From positions 17,722 through 81,721 of the forward strand of contig NZ_AJLK01000013.1 of assembly GCF_000317205.1 (NCBI RefSeq): a stretch of DNA of 64,000 bases. The letters run 5' to 3'. Source of the DNA: Fischerella muscicola PCC 7414. GTDB lineage: Bacteria > Cyanobacteriota > Cyanobacteriia > Cyanobacteriales > Nostocaceae. Below the pieces are notes generated by a model. The model saw only the letters and a program-made list of their open reading frames with translations, did no database searches and was not told where the DNA came from. The position numbers and the translations under genes were made by a program. Within the stretch, counting starts at the first letter, position 1. Each line of letters begins with the position of its first letter. This document shows positions 8,204 to 17,261 of this stretch, in pieces.

Positions 8204-8482
8204 GTGCAAAGGAAGTATCGAGCCAAAATTTTTGTCACACTCCGTCCTTCAGTTTTAGATCCTGCTGGTGTAGCAGTGCAATCGGGGCTGAAGCAGTTGG
8301 GATACAATAACGTGGAACAAGTGCGGATTGGTAAGTATATAGAAGTCACCCTGATTTCACCAGATGAGAATTCTGCACGTCAAAATCTGGATCAGATATG
8401 TGATCAAATGTTAGCAAATCCAGTGATTGAAAATTATCGTTTTGAGTTGATTGAAGTGGAATCACAGACGGGAGTGATTTAA
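8204..8482 (+). CDS. purS: Phosphoribosylformylglycinamidine synthase, PurS subunit
   Basis: 92 residues from GTG 8204. The small PurS fold is recognised by KIFVTLRPSVLDPAG, the QVRIGKYIEV strand and the C-terminal NPVIENYRFE motif. PurS bridges PurL and PurQ in the FGAM synthase complex of de novo purine synthesis. purQ follows after a 118-base repeat-bearing gap, so the two are very likely co-transcribed. purL is not present here. Confidence 0.95.
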   Translation: MQRKYRAKIFVTLRPSVLDPAGVAVQSGLKQLGYNNVEQVRIGKYIEVTLISPDENSARQNLDQICDQMLANPVIENYRFELIEVESQTGVI

Positions 8483-8600
8483 AAAGATGGGGAACTCACC
8501 GGCCCCTGGTGGGGATTAGGGGCAGTGGGGAGGTTGGGTGATGGGGAGAAGAACAAATGATCTGGACAATTGACCATTGACTATTGACTATTGACTAAAA

Positions 8601-9281
8601 ATGAAATTTGGTGTTGTTGTTTTTCCAGGTTCTAATTGCGATCGCGATGTTGCTTACGTTACCAGGGACATCTTAGGGCAACCAACTCGCATGGTTTGGC
8701 ATCAAGATACGGATATTGCCGATTTGGATGTGATTATTCTCCCTGGTGGATTTAGCTATGGTGATTATCTGCGCTGTGGTGCGATCGCTCGTTTCTCACC
8801 CGTGATGCAGCAAGTCATTGAACATGCACAAAAAGGCAAATTTGTCCTCGGTATTTGCAACGGGTTTCAGGTATTAACTGAAGCAGGGCTATTACCGGGA
8901 GCATTGACAAGAAATCGGGATTTGCATTTTGTTTGCGATCGCACTCCCTTGAAAGTCGAACGCAATGATTTAGCTTGGACACAAGCTTACTCTAGTGGTG
9001 AAATTATCACTTTACCCATTGCCCACGGAGAAGGACGATTTTATGCAGATAGACCGACATTAGCAGAACTAGAAGATAACGGTCAAATAGTGTTCCGTTA
9101 CCAGGGTGAGAACCCCAACGGTTCGCTGAAAAACATCGCCGGTATTTGCAATGCTACAGGTAATGTCTTAGGGATGATGCCGCACCCAGAAAGGGCAGCA
9201 GATCCCGCCCTTGGTGGTACAGATGGGTTGAAGTTGTTTGCTGGTTTGTTAGAAAAAGCAGTCGTGGCAGCAGGAGTTTAG
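8601..9281 (+). CDS. purQ: Phosphoribosylformylglycinamidine synthase, PurQ (glutaminase) subunit
   Basis: 226 residues, a class I glutamine amidotransferase. It has the nucleophile elbow GICNGFQVL with Cys86, the early [19 protein letters not shown] and a C-terminal MPHPERA motif supplying the catalytic His and Glu. It releases ammonia from glutamine for PurL in the fourth step of purine synthesis. It follows purS. Confidence 0.96.
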   Translation: MKFGVVVFPGSNCDRDVAYVTRDILGQPTRMVWHQDTDIADLDVIILPGGFSYGDYLRCGAIARFSPVMQQVIEHAQKGKFVLGICNGFQVLTEAGLLPGALTRNRDLHFVCDRTPLKVERNDLAWTQAYSSGEIITLPIAHGEGRFYADRPTLAELEDNGQIVFRYQGENPNGSLKNIAGICNATGNVLGMMPHPERAADPALGGTDGLKLFAGLLEKAVVAAGV

Positions 9282-9377
9282 TACATTAGTACAAATTTAA
9301 GCCTCTGGATAGGGTATTCCTCGTGTTTGCGAATCTAAGCTGAGGTGTATTCAGTTACGCAAATCGAGGAAATTATT

Positions 9378-9581
9378 ATGCCCGGTGGACACGCCAGCCA
9401 TAAAGGCACTTCTGCTAAACCCAACGTCAACGCCAGTGGACTCACAAATGCTGCTGACGATGCTACGGAAAATCCTCAGGAAGTTGTAGGAAATCGTACC
9501 GATTCTTCGAGTAGAACGGATGAAGCGACGGTAAATCCTGCTGCTATTGAGCGTCCGCAAGAACCGGATGAGCAAGAGTAG
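9378..9581 (+). CDS. Small hydrophilic hypothetical protein
   Basis: 67 residues from ATG 9378, chosen over an in-frame upstream start at 9345 because GAGGAAATT sits at the right distance before this ATG. The protein is Gly/Ser/Asn/Glu-rich (PGGHASHKG, NPQEVVGN, IERPQEPDEQE) with no hydrophobic segment, so it is likely disordered. No known domain. It is followed by a clear terminator, which supports a real transcript. Confidence 0.65.
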   Translation: MPGGHASHKGTSAKPNVNASGLTNAADDATENPQEVVGNRTDSSSRTDEATVNPAAIERPQEPDEQE

Positions 9582-9608
9582 GGTTTGGCAAGTTGAGAGT
9601 AAACGTAG

Positions 9609-9633
9609 GGACACAGTATTGCTGTGTCCTTTG
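9609..9633 (+). terminator. Rho-independent terminator after the small protein gene
   Basis: An 8-bp stem GGACACAG/CTGTGTCC with a 5-base loop, followed by TTTGTTGT, 28 bases after the stop codon. Confidence 0.75.
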
Positions 9634-10147
9634 TTGTGTCAATGATTTTATTTCTTCAAATATATTAGTATATATTTTTACTTAAACAATACATGATATA
9701 GCAGTTAAACGTAACACGCTTACTTCAAACCCCGAATTACCAACAGACAAATTAGATTTGTTTGTTTACCCAATTACGAAAATTTCGCGTCATCCCCATC
9801 ACTCCTACTCTCATCAGGTATTTATGGGTTTATTTTATCGTTGTCACGGTGGAGCGATCGCATTTGCTGCTCTGATAGGTTTGAAAGCCACCCATAACTA
9901 AAGTTTTCATTGATATAGTATGACCTTCTGCCCTCTGCCTTTTTTTGTAAGAGTTTTGACATAAAAACAGTATTGTAAAATAGAAAGAGTAGGATTCGGA
10001 GGACCAGTTCACTGGTCATAGACGCTTATCGAGACTATTTTCGGTAATCTTCAGGGTTTAAAGTCCAGCCAGCTAAAGCAACTACAGCGGCTGTATCATC
10101 AACGCATTCCTGGCGATCGCATCACTACGCCGGAGTTTGCCCAGCGT
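9634..10147. other. Long leader region before hflX, including probable N-terminal coding sequence
   Basis: The first ~350 bases are AT-rich with no gene. A strong ribosome site (GGAGGA, 9998-10003) sits upstream of an open frame that continues into hflX from 10022. The frame from 10031 (ETIFGNLQGLKSSQLKQL) looks like hflX coding sequence but has no ATG, GTG or TTG. Confidence 0.6.
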
Positions 10148-11770
10148 TTGGCAGCTATTAGTACAGAAATCAATCAACCTGTATGTACCTATCTCAATCG
10201 TCGCGGACAAGTGATCCGCGTCGGGGTAGGTACTCCGCGTCAAACGCAAATTCCACCGTTGGAATTGCCTCGTTACGGTGCGGAACGACTAAGCGGTATC
10301 CGTTGTATCGCCACCCACCTCAAATCAGAACCGCCGAATGAAGCGGCACTGACATCTATGGCATTACAACGGCTTGATGCATTGGTCGTAATAAATATTA
10401 CAGGAACAGGATTTCAAAAACGGGGTGGTGGGGCTACAGGATATGTCAAAGAAGCATATTTAGCGCACCTGACCTCACAAGAGTCCCGCGCTTTAATTAC
10501 CAGTCCCTCTTTGAAGGTGGAAAATGGCAATGTGCCATCCCCAAGTTGGAACGTATCGCCACCAATGAGTCTGGATGCACTGGCAAAACAGGACTTAATT
10601 GATTTAGTAGAAGGACTGGAAGAAGATTTCCGGCGGGAATTTGTCGCCCAAGAGGTAGACATTGACCATGACCGCGTGGTGATCGTTGGAGTGATGACCG
10701 ATGATCTGTCATCCCAACAATTCCAAGATATCGTGGCAGAATTAGGACGGTTAGTGGATACTGCTGGTGGAGAAGTATTACAGACTTTATGGCAAAAGCG
10801 ATCGCGCATTCATCCCCAAACAGTAGTTGGTGAAGGTAAAGTACAAGAAATAGCCCTCACAGCCCAAACACTGGGAGCTAATCTTGTAGTCTTTGATCGC
10901 GACCTTTCACCTTCCCAAGTCCGCAACCTCGAGACTCAAATTGGTGTCCGAGTCGTTGACCGCACAGAAGTAATTTTAGATATCTTTGCTCAACGCGCCC
11001 AATCTCGTGCTGGTAAATTACAAGTAGAACTAGCGCAGTTGGAATATATGCTGCCACGGCTAAGTGGCAGAGGACAAGCCATGTCTCGACTCGGTGGTGG
11101 TATCGGTACTCGCGGTCCTGGTGAAACTAAATTGGAAACCGAACGACGTGCGATTGGTCGACGTATTTCTCGTTTACAACAAGAAGTTAACCAGCTACAG
11201 GCCCATCGAGAACGGTTGCGACAACGGCGACAAAATCGAGAAATTCCTTCTGTAGCTTTAGTTGGTTATACAAACGCAGGTAAGTCTACCTTACTGAATG
11301 CCTTAACAAATGCCGAAGTTTACACCGCCGACCAATTATTTGCTACCCTTGACCCTACCACACGCCGCTTAGTTGTTCCCCATGCAGCAACTAATGAACC
11401 CCAAGAAATTCTCATTACAGATACGGTAGGTTTCATCCACGAATTACCAGCATCGTTAATGGATGCTTTTCGTGCCACTTTAGAAGAAGTTACAGAAGCG
11501 GATGCCTTAATACATTTAGTAGATTTGTCGCATCCAGCTTGGTTAAGTCACATTCGTTCAGTCAGGGAAATCCTGGCTCAAATGCCAGTCACCCCTGGCC
11601 CAGCACTGGTTGTTTTTAACAAAATTGACCAAGTTAGTAGTGAGGCCTTAGCTCAAGCAAGGGAAGAATTTCCTTTAGCAGTATTTATTTCTGCAAGCAA
11701 GCGCTTGGGATTAGAAACTCTACGTCAGCGTCTTGGTCAATTGGTGCAATACGCTACTTCCTCTGGGTAA
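10148..11770 (+). CDS. hflX: HflX family ribosome-associated GTPase
   Basis: 540 residues from TTG 10148, the first standard start in the frame. The HflX N-terminal domain (motifs VIVGVMTDD, VVGEGKVQEI, VVFDRDLSPSQVRNLE, RVVDRTEVILDIFAQRA) is followed by a helical linker (RLGGGIGTRGPGETKLE). The GTPase domain has P-loop GYTNAGKST near residue 372, the DTVGFIHELP switch II motif, NKID and an SAS motif. HflX splits stalled or heat-damaged 70S ribosomes. The first ~120 residues (COG2262 cyanobacterial type) are an extra N-terminal region. The frame continues upstream with protein-like sequence as far as a stop at 10019, so the true start is probably upstream and non-standard. Confidence 0.93.
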   Translation: MAAISTEINQPVCTYLNRRGQVIRVGVGTPRQTQIPPLELPRYGAERLSGIRCIATHLKSEPPNEAALTSMALQRLDALVVINITGTGFQKRGGGATGYVKEAYLAHLTSQESRALITSPSLKVENGNVPSPSWNVSPPMSLDALAKQDLIDLVEGLEEDFRREFVAQEVDIDHDRVVIVGVMTDDLSSQQFQDIVAELGRLVDTAGGEVLQTLWQKRSRIHPQTVVGEGKVQEIALTAQTLGANLVVFDRDLSPSQVRNLETQIGVRVVDRTEVILDIFAQRAQSRAGKLQVELAQLEYMLPRLSGRGQAMSRLGGGIGTRGPGETKLETERRAIGRRISRLQQEVNQLQAHRERLRQRRQNREIPSVALVGYTNAGKSTLLNALTNAEVYTADQLFATLDPTTRRLVVPHAATNEPQEILITDTVGFIHELPASLMDAFRATLEEVTEADALIHLVDLSHPAWLSHIRSVREILAQMPVTPGPALVVFNKIDQVSSEALAQAREEFPLAVFISASKRLGLETLRQRLGQLVQYATSSG

Positions 11771-11867
11771 ATACGTAGCTTTCACCTATGTTCAAAATTC
11801 CAGCTGCTTTAAAAGCAAAGCTCACAAGCCATATCATTTCACGCTGTTCATGTAAATAATCTAGATC

Positions 11868-11895
11868 GTAGAGACGGTACTATTCGCGTCTCTAC
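11868..11895. repeat. Diverged palindromic element; possible shared terminator of convergent genes
   Basis: A 9-bp stem GTAGAGACG/CGTCTCTAC with a 10-base loop. The arms match those of the palindrome family (for example 13694-13721) but the centre differs. It lies between the ends of convergent hflX and the MuiA-like gene and is followed by AAAACTTATTT, so it could end transcripts. Confidence 0.6.
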
Positions 11896-11938
11896 AAAAC
11901 TTATTTGTATCAAGCATTTTGTGAAACAGTATGACTCC

Positions 11939-13567
11939 TTATACATCCAACCCTACCACCGTTAAGTTAGGCGGATGCTCAACTATAAACTGATAATATA
12001 TCTCCTGTTTCCCCTGAGCAGGAATCATCAAATCCCATTCCAATATCCCCATTTCACCAAGTTGAATTGAGGGGTTGCTGCGAGTTAGACGGACTTTTAT
12101 TTGCTCGTTGCGACTGACTGGTAATTGTTCAGTTAATTTTAAAGTTGCTGGTTGGTTGAGCAAATTGGTAATTAATAATCGATAAGCATAAGTAATTCTG
12201 CGGTTATTACCAATTAATTTTTTCTCAACTTGCCGCTCAACTAACTCACGCTCAATTTTCAATCCTTCGTCAATACCTAAGTTAACTTTAAACTCTTGTC
12301 CTGGTGCAATATTTTCGAGCTGAGTAGTTCCTACAAAAATATCGTCGCGGTAAATATTTGCTTTACCAGGTAACAAAGTCGCCCCCTCAGAGCTATTTTT
12401 TACCTTTGCTTGCAGATAGGCGAAACTCACCAAGCGCGGCATTGCTATGTAATTAAAGCTACATGGAAAATCATCATCGAAAATTGTAGTTTTGTGGGGT
12501 GTGCCGTCACTAGGTATATTAGCGCTACTACTCAGTTTAAAAGTAACTACACTCCCTTCTCTAGATACTTCTGCTATTACAGTTTCGGCTACTATGTCTT
12601 CTTGTACTTCTCCACTTCCTGGTGCTGGAGTTGGCATTGCAGTATCTGCTTCTGCGGCTCCTAACTGATTCCTCGCACGCATAGGTGCGGCTGTCATGAC
12701 GTAACCATACTGTCTAGGAATAGGTATGTCAATATACCAAGGTTCAAGTTTAGGTGGCAGTGTACCTAGTCCTGGTTTGGCGGTAGAAAGAGTCAGAGCT
12801 ACACCCAACCAATCTTCGCCTGTGCTTTGGGTTACTTCTGCTAAATAACCAAGGTTGACAACATTACTGGTACTGCTTACCCGTACGTCATACAAAGGAG
12901 TCCAACTGGCACGACTAACTAGGTAAGATACTTCTAGTTCAAATTCTCCTGCACCCGCAGGTTCTATCCCGACACTCAAGCTTAAACTTTCTTTGGGATG
13001 GGGTGTTTGAATAGTTTGCAATTGCTGGCGGAGTGCTTGTAATTGCTTGTCTAATTGTTGCTGACGGGTTTTGCATTCTGCTGTGGCGATCGCATACTCT
13101 GTATACTGACTTCCCAGAAAGTTAACAAAATCCAAAGTCTCGCTCAGATTAAGATTTTTCCGGGCCAAACTAATAGAAAATTGTTCTTCTGTTTTCTCAC
13201 GCAAACCTTGGATAAAACTCGACTGCAATGCCAAAGCATCAACTTGTGCTTGCAGGTGTTGCCATTCTGCTTCTAGTTGTTGAATTTGTTGAGTCAACTG
13301 AGCAACTTTTGCCGCTATGGGTTCGGTAGAAAAGATGCGATCGCATCTCACTTCCAACAAGCGCACTGCTACCTTTCCCTTACCACTAACCCTTACCGAC
13401 TCTGTTTCCACAATATCTGGCAGTGGAGTGATGACTAATTCTTTTTCTTGTCCTGTTAAGGAGACAATACTGCTTCTTGTTACCAAAGCTTTGTCAGAGT
13501 ACACCGTCACTGCCACAATCTGACTTGTTACAATTTTTCGCACAGATGGTATTTCTGGGTTCACCAC
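11939..13567 (-). CDS. MuiA-like protein (DUF4139/DUF4140)
   Basis: 542 residues from GTG 13567. The N-terminal DUF4140 region (about 15-115) starts with IVAVTVYSDKALVTR, followed by a coiled coil (about 90-190). A DUF4139 beta-rich domain runs to the end, with SYLVSRASWTPLYDVRV, TGEDWLGVALTLSTAKP and EWDLMIPAQGKQEI. Family members are named after a mucoidy-inhibition phenotype; the molecular role is unknown. No signal peptide is visible. It is convergent with hflX. Confidence 0.85.
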   Translation of the reverse strand: MVNPEIPSVRKIVTSQIVAVTVYSDKALVTRSSIVSLTGQEKELVITPLPDIVETESVRVSGKGKVAVRLLEVRCDRIFSTEPIAAKVAQLTQQIQQLEAEWQHLQAQVDALALQSSFIQGLREKTEEQFSISLARKNLNLSETLDFVNFLGSQYTEYAIATAECKTRQQQLDKQLQALRQQLQTIQTPHPKESLSLSVGIEPAGAGEFELEVSYLVSRASWTPLYDVRVSSTSNVVNLGYLAEVTQSTGEDWLGVALTLSTAKPGLGTLPPKLEPWYIDIPIPRQYGYVMTAAPMRARNQLGAAEADTAMPTPAPGSGEVQEDIVAETVIAEVSREGSVVTFKLSSSANIPSDGTPHKTTIFDDDFPCSFNYIAMPRLVSFAYLQAKVKNSSEGATLLPGKANIYRDDIFVGTTQLENIAPGQEFKVNLGIDEGLKIERELVERQVEKKLIGNNRRITYAYRLLITNLLNQPATLKLTEQLPVSRNEQIKVRLTRSNPSIQLGEMGILEWDLMIPAQGKQEIYYQFIVEHPPNLTVVGLDV

Positions 13568-13659
13568 TGCCAGTTTCCCCCTATGTTTTTATATAGACGT
13601 GCTGGTTAATTTTGCAGGTTTACAGGTCTAGCCGTCAAGATTTAGTTAGTTGCTGGTTG

Positions 13660-13829
13660 ATCGCTGGTGGTTAGTGGTTGATTGTTGATTGTTGTAGAGA
13701 CGTGCCATGGCACGTCTCTACATTGGTTAGTGGTTAGTGGTTGGTGGTTAATTGTTTACTACTCCCCACCTCCCCATCACCCCACCTCCCCACCTCTTCA
13801 CCTCCCCATCACCCCACCTCCCCACCTCT
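13660..13829. repeat. Mixed repeats with a perfect palindromic element (13694-13721)
   Basis: TTAGTGG heptamers, a perfect 28-bp member of the palindrome family (core ACGTGCCATGGCACGT, arms GTAGAG/CTCTAC), then CCCCACCT/CCCCATCA heptamers right up to the stop codon of the kinase gene. Confidence 0.85.
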
Positions 13830-15440
13830 TCACACTTCCATTCCTTTAGACAGGGTAAAATAAAAAGTCGCTCCCTGATTAACTGCTGCTTCCACCCAGA
13901 TGCGTCCGCCGTGTTTTTTGACAATCTGCTGCACAGAAGCGAGTCCTACACCTGTACCTGGAAACTCTTCCTGAGAGTGCATTCTCTGGAAAGCTCGAAA
14001 TAATTTCTCAGCATATTTCATGTTAAAACCAGCACCATTATCCCGCACATAAAACGTTGGCAAACTGTGAGATTCTGGTGTAGCACCAAACTCAATTCGA
14101 GCTTTCTGACACTGGGATGTATACTTCCAAGCATTAGATAGTAAATTTTCTAGCACGATACGCAAAAGAACAGGATCGCCATGTGCTGTGAGTTCTGCTT
14201 GAATAATAGTTTCCACTTGACGCTCAGGATCACTAGCCTTAAGGTTTGCTAAAATCTCCTGAGCCATGTTGCTGAGATTGATTGTTTGCGGCTGAATTTC
14301 CACTCGTGAGAGTTGGTGTAGAGAGAGGATATGCTCAATCTGATTGTTCATACGTTCAGCAGCAAGGCACATGCGGTTAATGTAATATTTTGCTTGCTCA
14401 TCAAGTTGACTACCGTATTCATTCAGTAAAAGTGTACTGTAGCCATTGATCGCACCTAATGGCGATCGCAAATCGTGAGAGAGGGTATAGGCAAAACCTT
14501 CTAGTTCTTGATTAACAGCTTCTAACTCCGCCGTGCGATCGCGTACTCTTTGTTCTAGTTCGTTGTAAACGCGGACGTTTTCTATAGCTACTGATGTAGT
14601 GTCTGCCAAAGCTTGAATCAATTCTACTTCTTCTGAAGTCGCCCGATGTGGTGTCGCCCAATAATTACCAATAGCGCCAATTGGTTCTTCTTTGCGGATC
14701 GGCACCATCACTAAACTCTTGATAAAAGTGGGCTGATAAGCTTCAAAAGGAATGCGCTCATCACCATACACATCTTCTATAATTACCTGTTGCTTGTGCT
14801 GCATACACCAGCCACCGATACATATATTGATTGGGAAACGTTTGCCTTGCCACAACGGTTGAATAGCATTTTCTTCGGCGTAATAACACATGTCTTTCTC
14901 AAGCAACACAAAGGTAGCCCCATCAGCATTGGTAAGTTCTCGTGCTGCTACACGTACAATCGCCGTAATTTCTTCCAAGCTACGCGCTAGTGAAAGTTCC
15001 TGAACAACCTTAATCAGTTGTTTCATTGCCGAAATATTGGCACCTAAGCTGCTTGGCGATCGCTGTTGCCTTATACCACTAACTGCACGCTGAACAATCG
15101 GTACAAGGCGCCACAACTGATTTTTACTAATATAGTCTACTGCTCCTTGACGTAAATAATTAGTAGCTTCTTGCTCATTGATACCAGAGGAGACAAAGAA
15201 AAAGGGAACATCAGGACACTTTTGTTGGGCTGTCTCTAAAGCAGCCTGTGCAGAAAATCCAGGGATGCTGCTATCGGACACAATTAAATCAAAATTACCC
15301 TCATCCAAAGCAGCGAGATAATCAGAACCCATCTTCGCTAAGAATATTTCACATTCCAAGCCATTTTTAGCTAGCATTAGCCGAATCAGTTCGGCGTCGA
15401 TAGGATCGTCTTCAAGGTGGAGAATGCGTAGTTTATTCAT
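13830..15440 (-). CDS. Receiver-GAF-histidine kinase signalling protein
   Basis: 536 residues. An N-terminal receiver domain (1-125) has the acidic pair Glu10-Asp11-Asp12 and phospho-acceptor Asp56 in LIVSDSSIPG. A GAF domain (about 155-300) is followed by a HisKA segment with the phospho-His in LSHDLRSPLGAI near residue 322, and an HATPase domain with N box LENLLSNAWKY, G1 DNGAGF and G2 GTGVGLA. Receivers at the front of a kinase usually tune kinase activity in phosphorelays. The GAF cysteines do not form an obvious bilin-binding motif, so the ligand is unknown. There is no response regulator partner nearby. Start ATG 15440. Confidence 0.88.
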   Translation of the reverse strand: MNKLRILHLEDDPIDAELIRLMLAKNGLECEIFLAKMGSDYLAALDEGNFDLIVSDSSIPGFSAQAALETAQQKCPDVPFFFVSSGINEQEATNYLRQGAVDYISKNQLWRLVPIVQRAVSGIRQQRSPSSLGANISAMKQLIKVVQELSLARSLEEITAIVRVAARELTNADGATFVLLEKDMCYYAEENAIQPLWQGKRFPINICIGGWCMQHKQQVIIEDVYGDERIPFEAYQPTFIKSLVMVPIRKEEPIGAIGNYWATPHRATSEEVELIQALADTTSVAIENVRVYNELEQRVRDRTAELEAVNQELEGFAYTLSHDLRSPLGAINGYSTLLLNEYGSQLDEQAKYYINRMCLAAERMNNQIEHILSLHQLSRVEIQPQTINLSNMAQEILANLKASDPERQVETIIQAELTAHGDPVLLRIVLENLLSNAWKYTSQCQKARIEFGATPESHSLPTFYVRDNGAGFNMKYAEKLFRAFQRMHSQEEFPGTGVGLASVQQIVKKHGGRIWVEAAVNQGATFYFTLSKGMEV

Positions 15441-16063
15441 AAAATATTCTTTTAAAACAAAATATATTCATTTAAAAAAAGCAATATGCTTATTCCAGTA
15501 CATATACTTATGATTTCTATTTACCAATTACTTTTTGTAATTAAGTTTTAAAAAATATTTAAAATTAATTATTCTCTTTTAATTATTTTATTCAACAAAA
15601 TCTAAACAATAAATTATTTTTTAAGCAAATAAAATATGTATTTTAATTTTGAAAAATCTGTTTCTTCTATTTTAACAAGCAACTATATGAATTTAAATCT
15701 GAAATAAGAGGTCATTTATAAAGTAAAAATAAAATCACTGTAGGTTGTGTTAGGCGCATTAGATACTGCTTAGTACCAAATTGCATAAATCCATCGCGAA
15801 ATCCCTGTGCTAAACTCTGCTACCTGGTGCGCTCTCCTCTGCGTTTCTCTGCGTTTAATAACGCTATACTTTTAAGCAAAGCCTACCTAACTATATCCAC
15901 ATCTATTTCAAGTTGAGGTTGCTATATAGGGGGAGATTATAGCCAAGAAAAATTACATGACATTTTCCTTCTATGTCTCCCCTGTTTGCAAGTCAAACAA
16001 AATTGCTACAGAATTTCATTTTTAACCTTCCCTGTGAAAATCCAAACTTGAAAATTGCAAACT
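15441..16063. other. Gene-free AT-rich stretch
   Basis: About 620 bases between two minus-strand genes. The first ~300 are extremely AT-rich. Near 15830-15865 lies a short copy of the widespread CTCTGCGTTTCTCTGCGTTT-type sequence, whose complement-like relative is near 51970-52000. The promoter of the kinase gene should lie in the 15441-15600 part. No gene seen. Confidence 0.6.
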
Positions 16064-17008
16064 TTAGTTTATGCCGCTTTCCTCATGCTTATCACTACTA
16101 GAAACAACAGTTTGCTCAACAATTTGTTTGGCTGCATCAAGTAGGTACTCAAAATAAGTACGAGCAACAATAGATAGTTGTTTTCCAGATGGATAAACCA
16201 TGTACCAATCTCGTTTAATGGGAAAGTTTTCTACATCTAGAATAGTTAAATCTCCGGTATCTGGTAACAGAGTATGACGAGACAAAACAGAAATTCCTAA
16301 ACCACCAGCTATGGCATGTTTAATTGCTTCGTTGCTTCCCAATTCTAGTTTAACCTTTACAGTTACCCCATGCTGGTCAAACAATTGCTGCACAGCACGG
16401 CGTGTTCCTGAACCTGGTTCCCGCATGATAAAAGGTTCATCAGCAAGACGTTGAATAGGGATGTTTTTTTCTTTCGACAGAGGATGATTAATTGGTGCTA
16501 AAACTACTAGGGGATTTTCCAAAAACTGTTGATAACTTACATCCAAATGTTCTGGAACCTGACTCATAATATACAAGTCGTCCATATTGTTAGTCATGCG
16601 TTCCAGAATGCCTTCATGATTTGTCACTTGTAGTGATATCTCAATCCCTGGATAAAGTTGACAAAAAGGCCCTAACAATCGTGGTATAAAATATTTAGCT
16701 GTGGTAATTACTGCTAAGCGTAATTGCCCTTGTTTTAGCCCTTTTAAATCTGCCACTTTCATTTCAAACTGGGCTATAGTCTCGAAAATTTGCCGACAAG
16801 TGGCGTATAATTCCCGTCCAGCCTCTGTCAAATACAGGCGCTTACCTACTTGTTCAAATAACGGCAAACCCACTGATTTCGTCAGTTGCTTGATTTGCAT
16901 AGAAACAGTAGGCTGAGTAAGAAAAAGTTCTTCAGCGGCACGTGTAAAGCTACCGTGTCGCGCCGCCGCCTCAAACACCTTCAATTGGTGCAACGTCGCT
17001 TGGTTCAA
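16064..17008 (-). CDS. LysR-type regulator of the CbbR/RbcR group
   Basis: 314 residues. The N-terminal winged helix (4-62) has the typical LHQLKVFEAAARHGSFTRAAEELFLTQPTVSMQIKQLT pattern, split here as FEAAARHGSFTRAAEEL and LTQPTVSMQI. The effector-binding domain (about 90-300) includes REPGSGTR and LELGSNEAIKHA, typical of CbbR/RbcR/CmpR. Such regulators sense carbon or redox metabolites and control Rubisco, CO2-uptake or carboxysome genes. It lies 250 bases downstream of ccmO in the same direction, as in Anabaena relatives. Which paralogue it is cannot be fixed, so no symbol is given. Overlap with the ccm operon transcript is possible. Confidence 0.88.
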   Translation of the reverse strand: MNQATLHQLKVFEAAARHGSFTRAAEELFLTQPTVSMQIKQLTKSVGLPLFEQVGKRLYLTEAGRELYATCRQIFETIAQFEMKVADLKGLKQGQLRLAVITTAKYFIPRLLGPFCQLYPGIEISLQVTNHEGILERMTNNMDDLYIMSQVPEHLDVSYQQFLENPLVVLAPINHPLSKEKNIPIQRLADEPFIMREPGSGTRRAVQQLFDQHGVTVKVKLELGSNEAIKHAIAGGLGISVLSRHTLLPDTGDLTILDVENFPIKRDWYMVYPSGKQLSIVARTYFEYLLDAAKQIVEQTVVSSSDKHEESGIN

Positions 17009-17168
17009 GGGTGATTCTCCTCTACTAATGGCAACTTCAAGTAATGAGTTGTAAATATAGATATTACTCTATGCCTGTTATTATTAGATAGGTATTTAAC
17101 TTATAGAATTAAAAAGTTATTATCAGAACAACAAGCAAAGCGTAAGATGCCTTCCAGCCAACGTTGCA

Positions 17169-17250
17169 CACCTTAGAAGGTGCTTTTTGGGGATAGTAAA
17201 CAACGTTGTACTAACCTCGTCCTGCTGGGTGTGTACAACGTTTTTTTCTT
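17169..17250 (+). terminator. Two plus-strand terminator-like hairpins between LysR gene and ccmO
   Basis: Hairpin 1: CACC TTAGAA GGTG with CTTTTT (17171-17188). Hairpin 2: a perfect 10-bp stem AACGTTGTAC/GTACAACGTT (17202-17211, 17233-17242) running into TTTTTTTCTT. Both T-runs point in the plus direction, although the genes on both sides are minus-strand, so they may end an unannotated plus-strand RNA. On the minus strand the same stems lack T-runs. Confidence 0.6.
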
Positions 17251-17261
17251 CGTCACATTTG

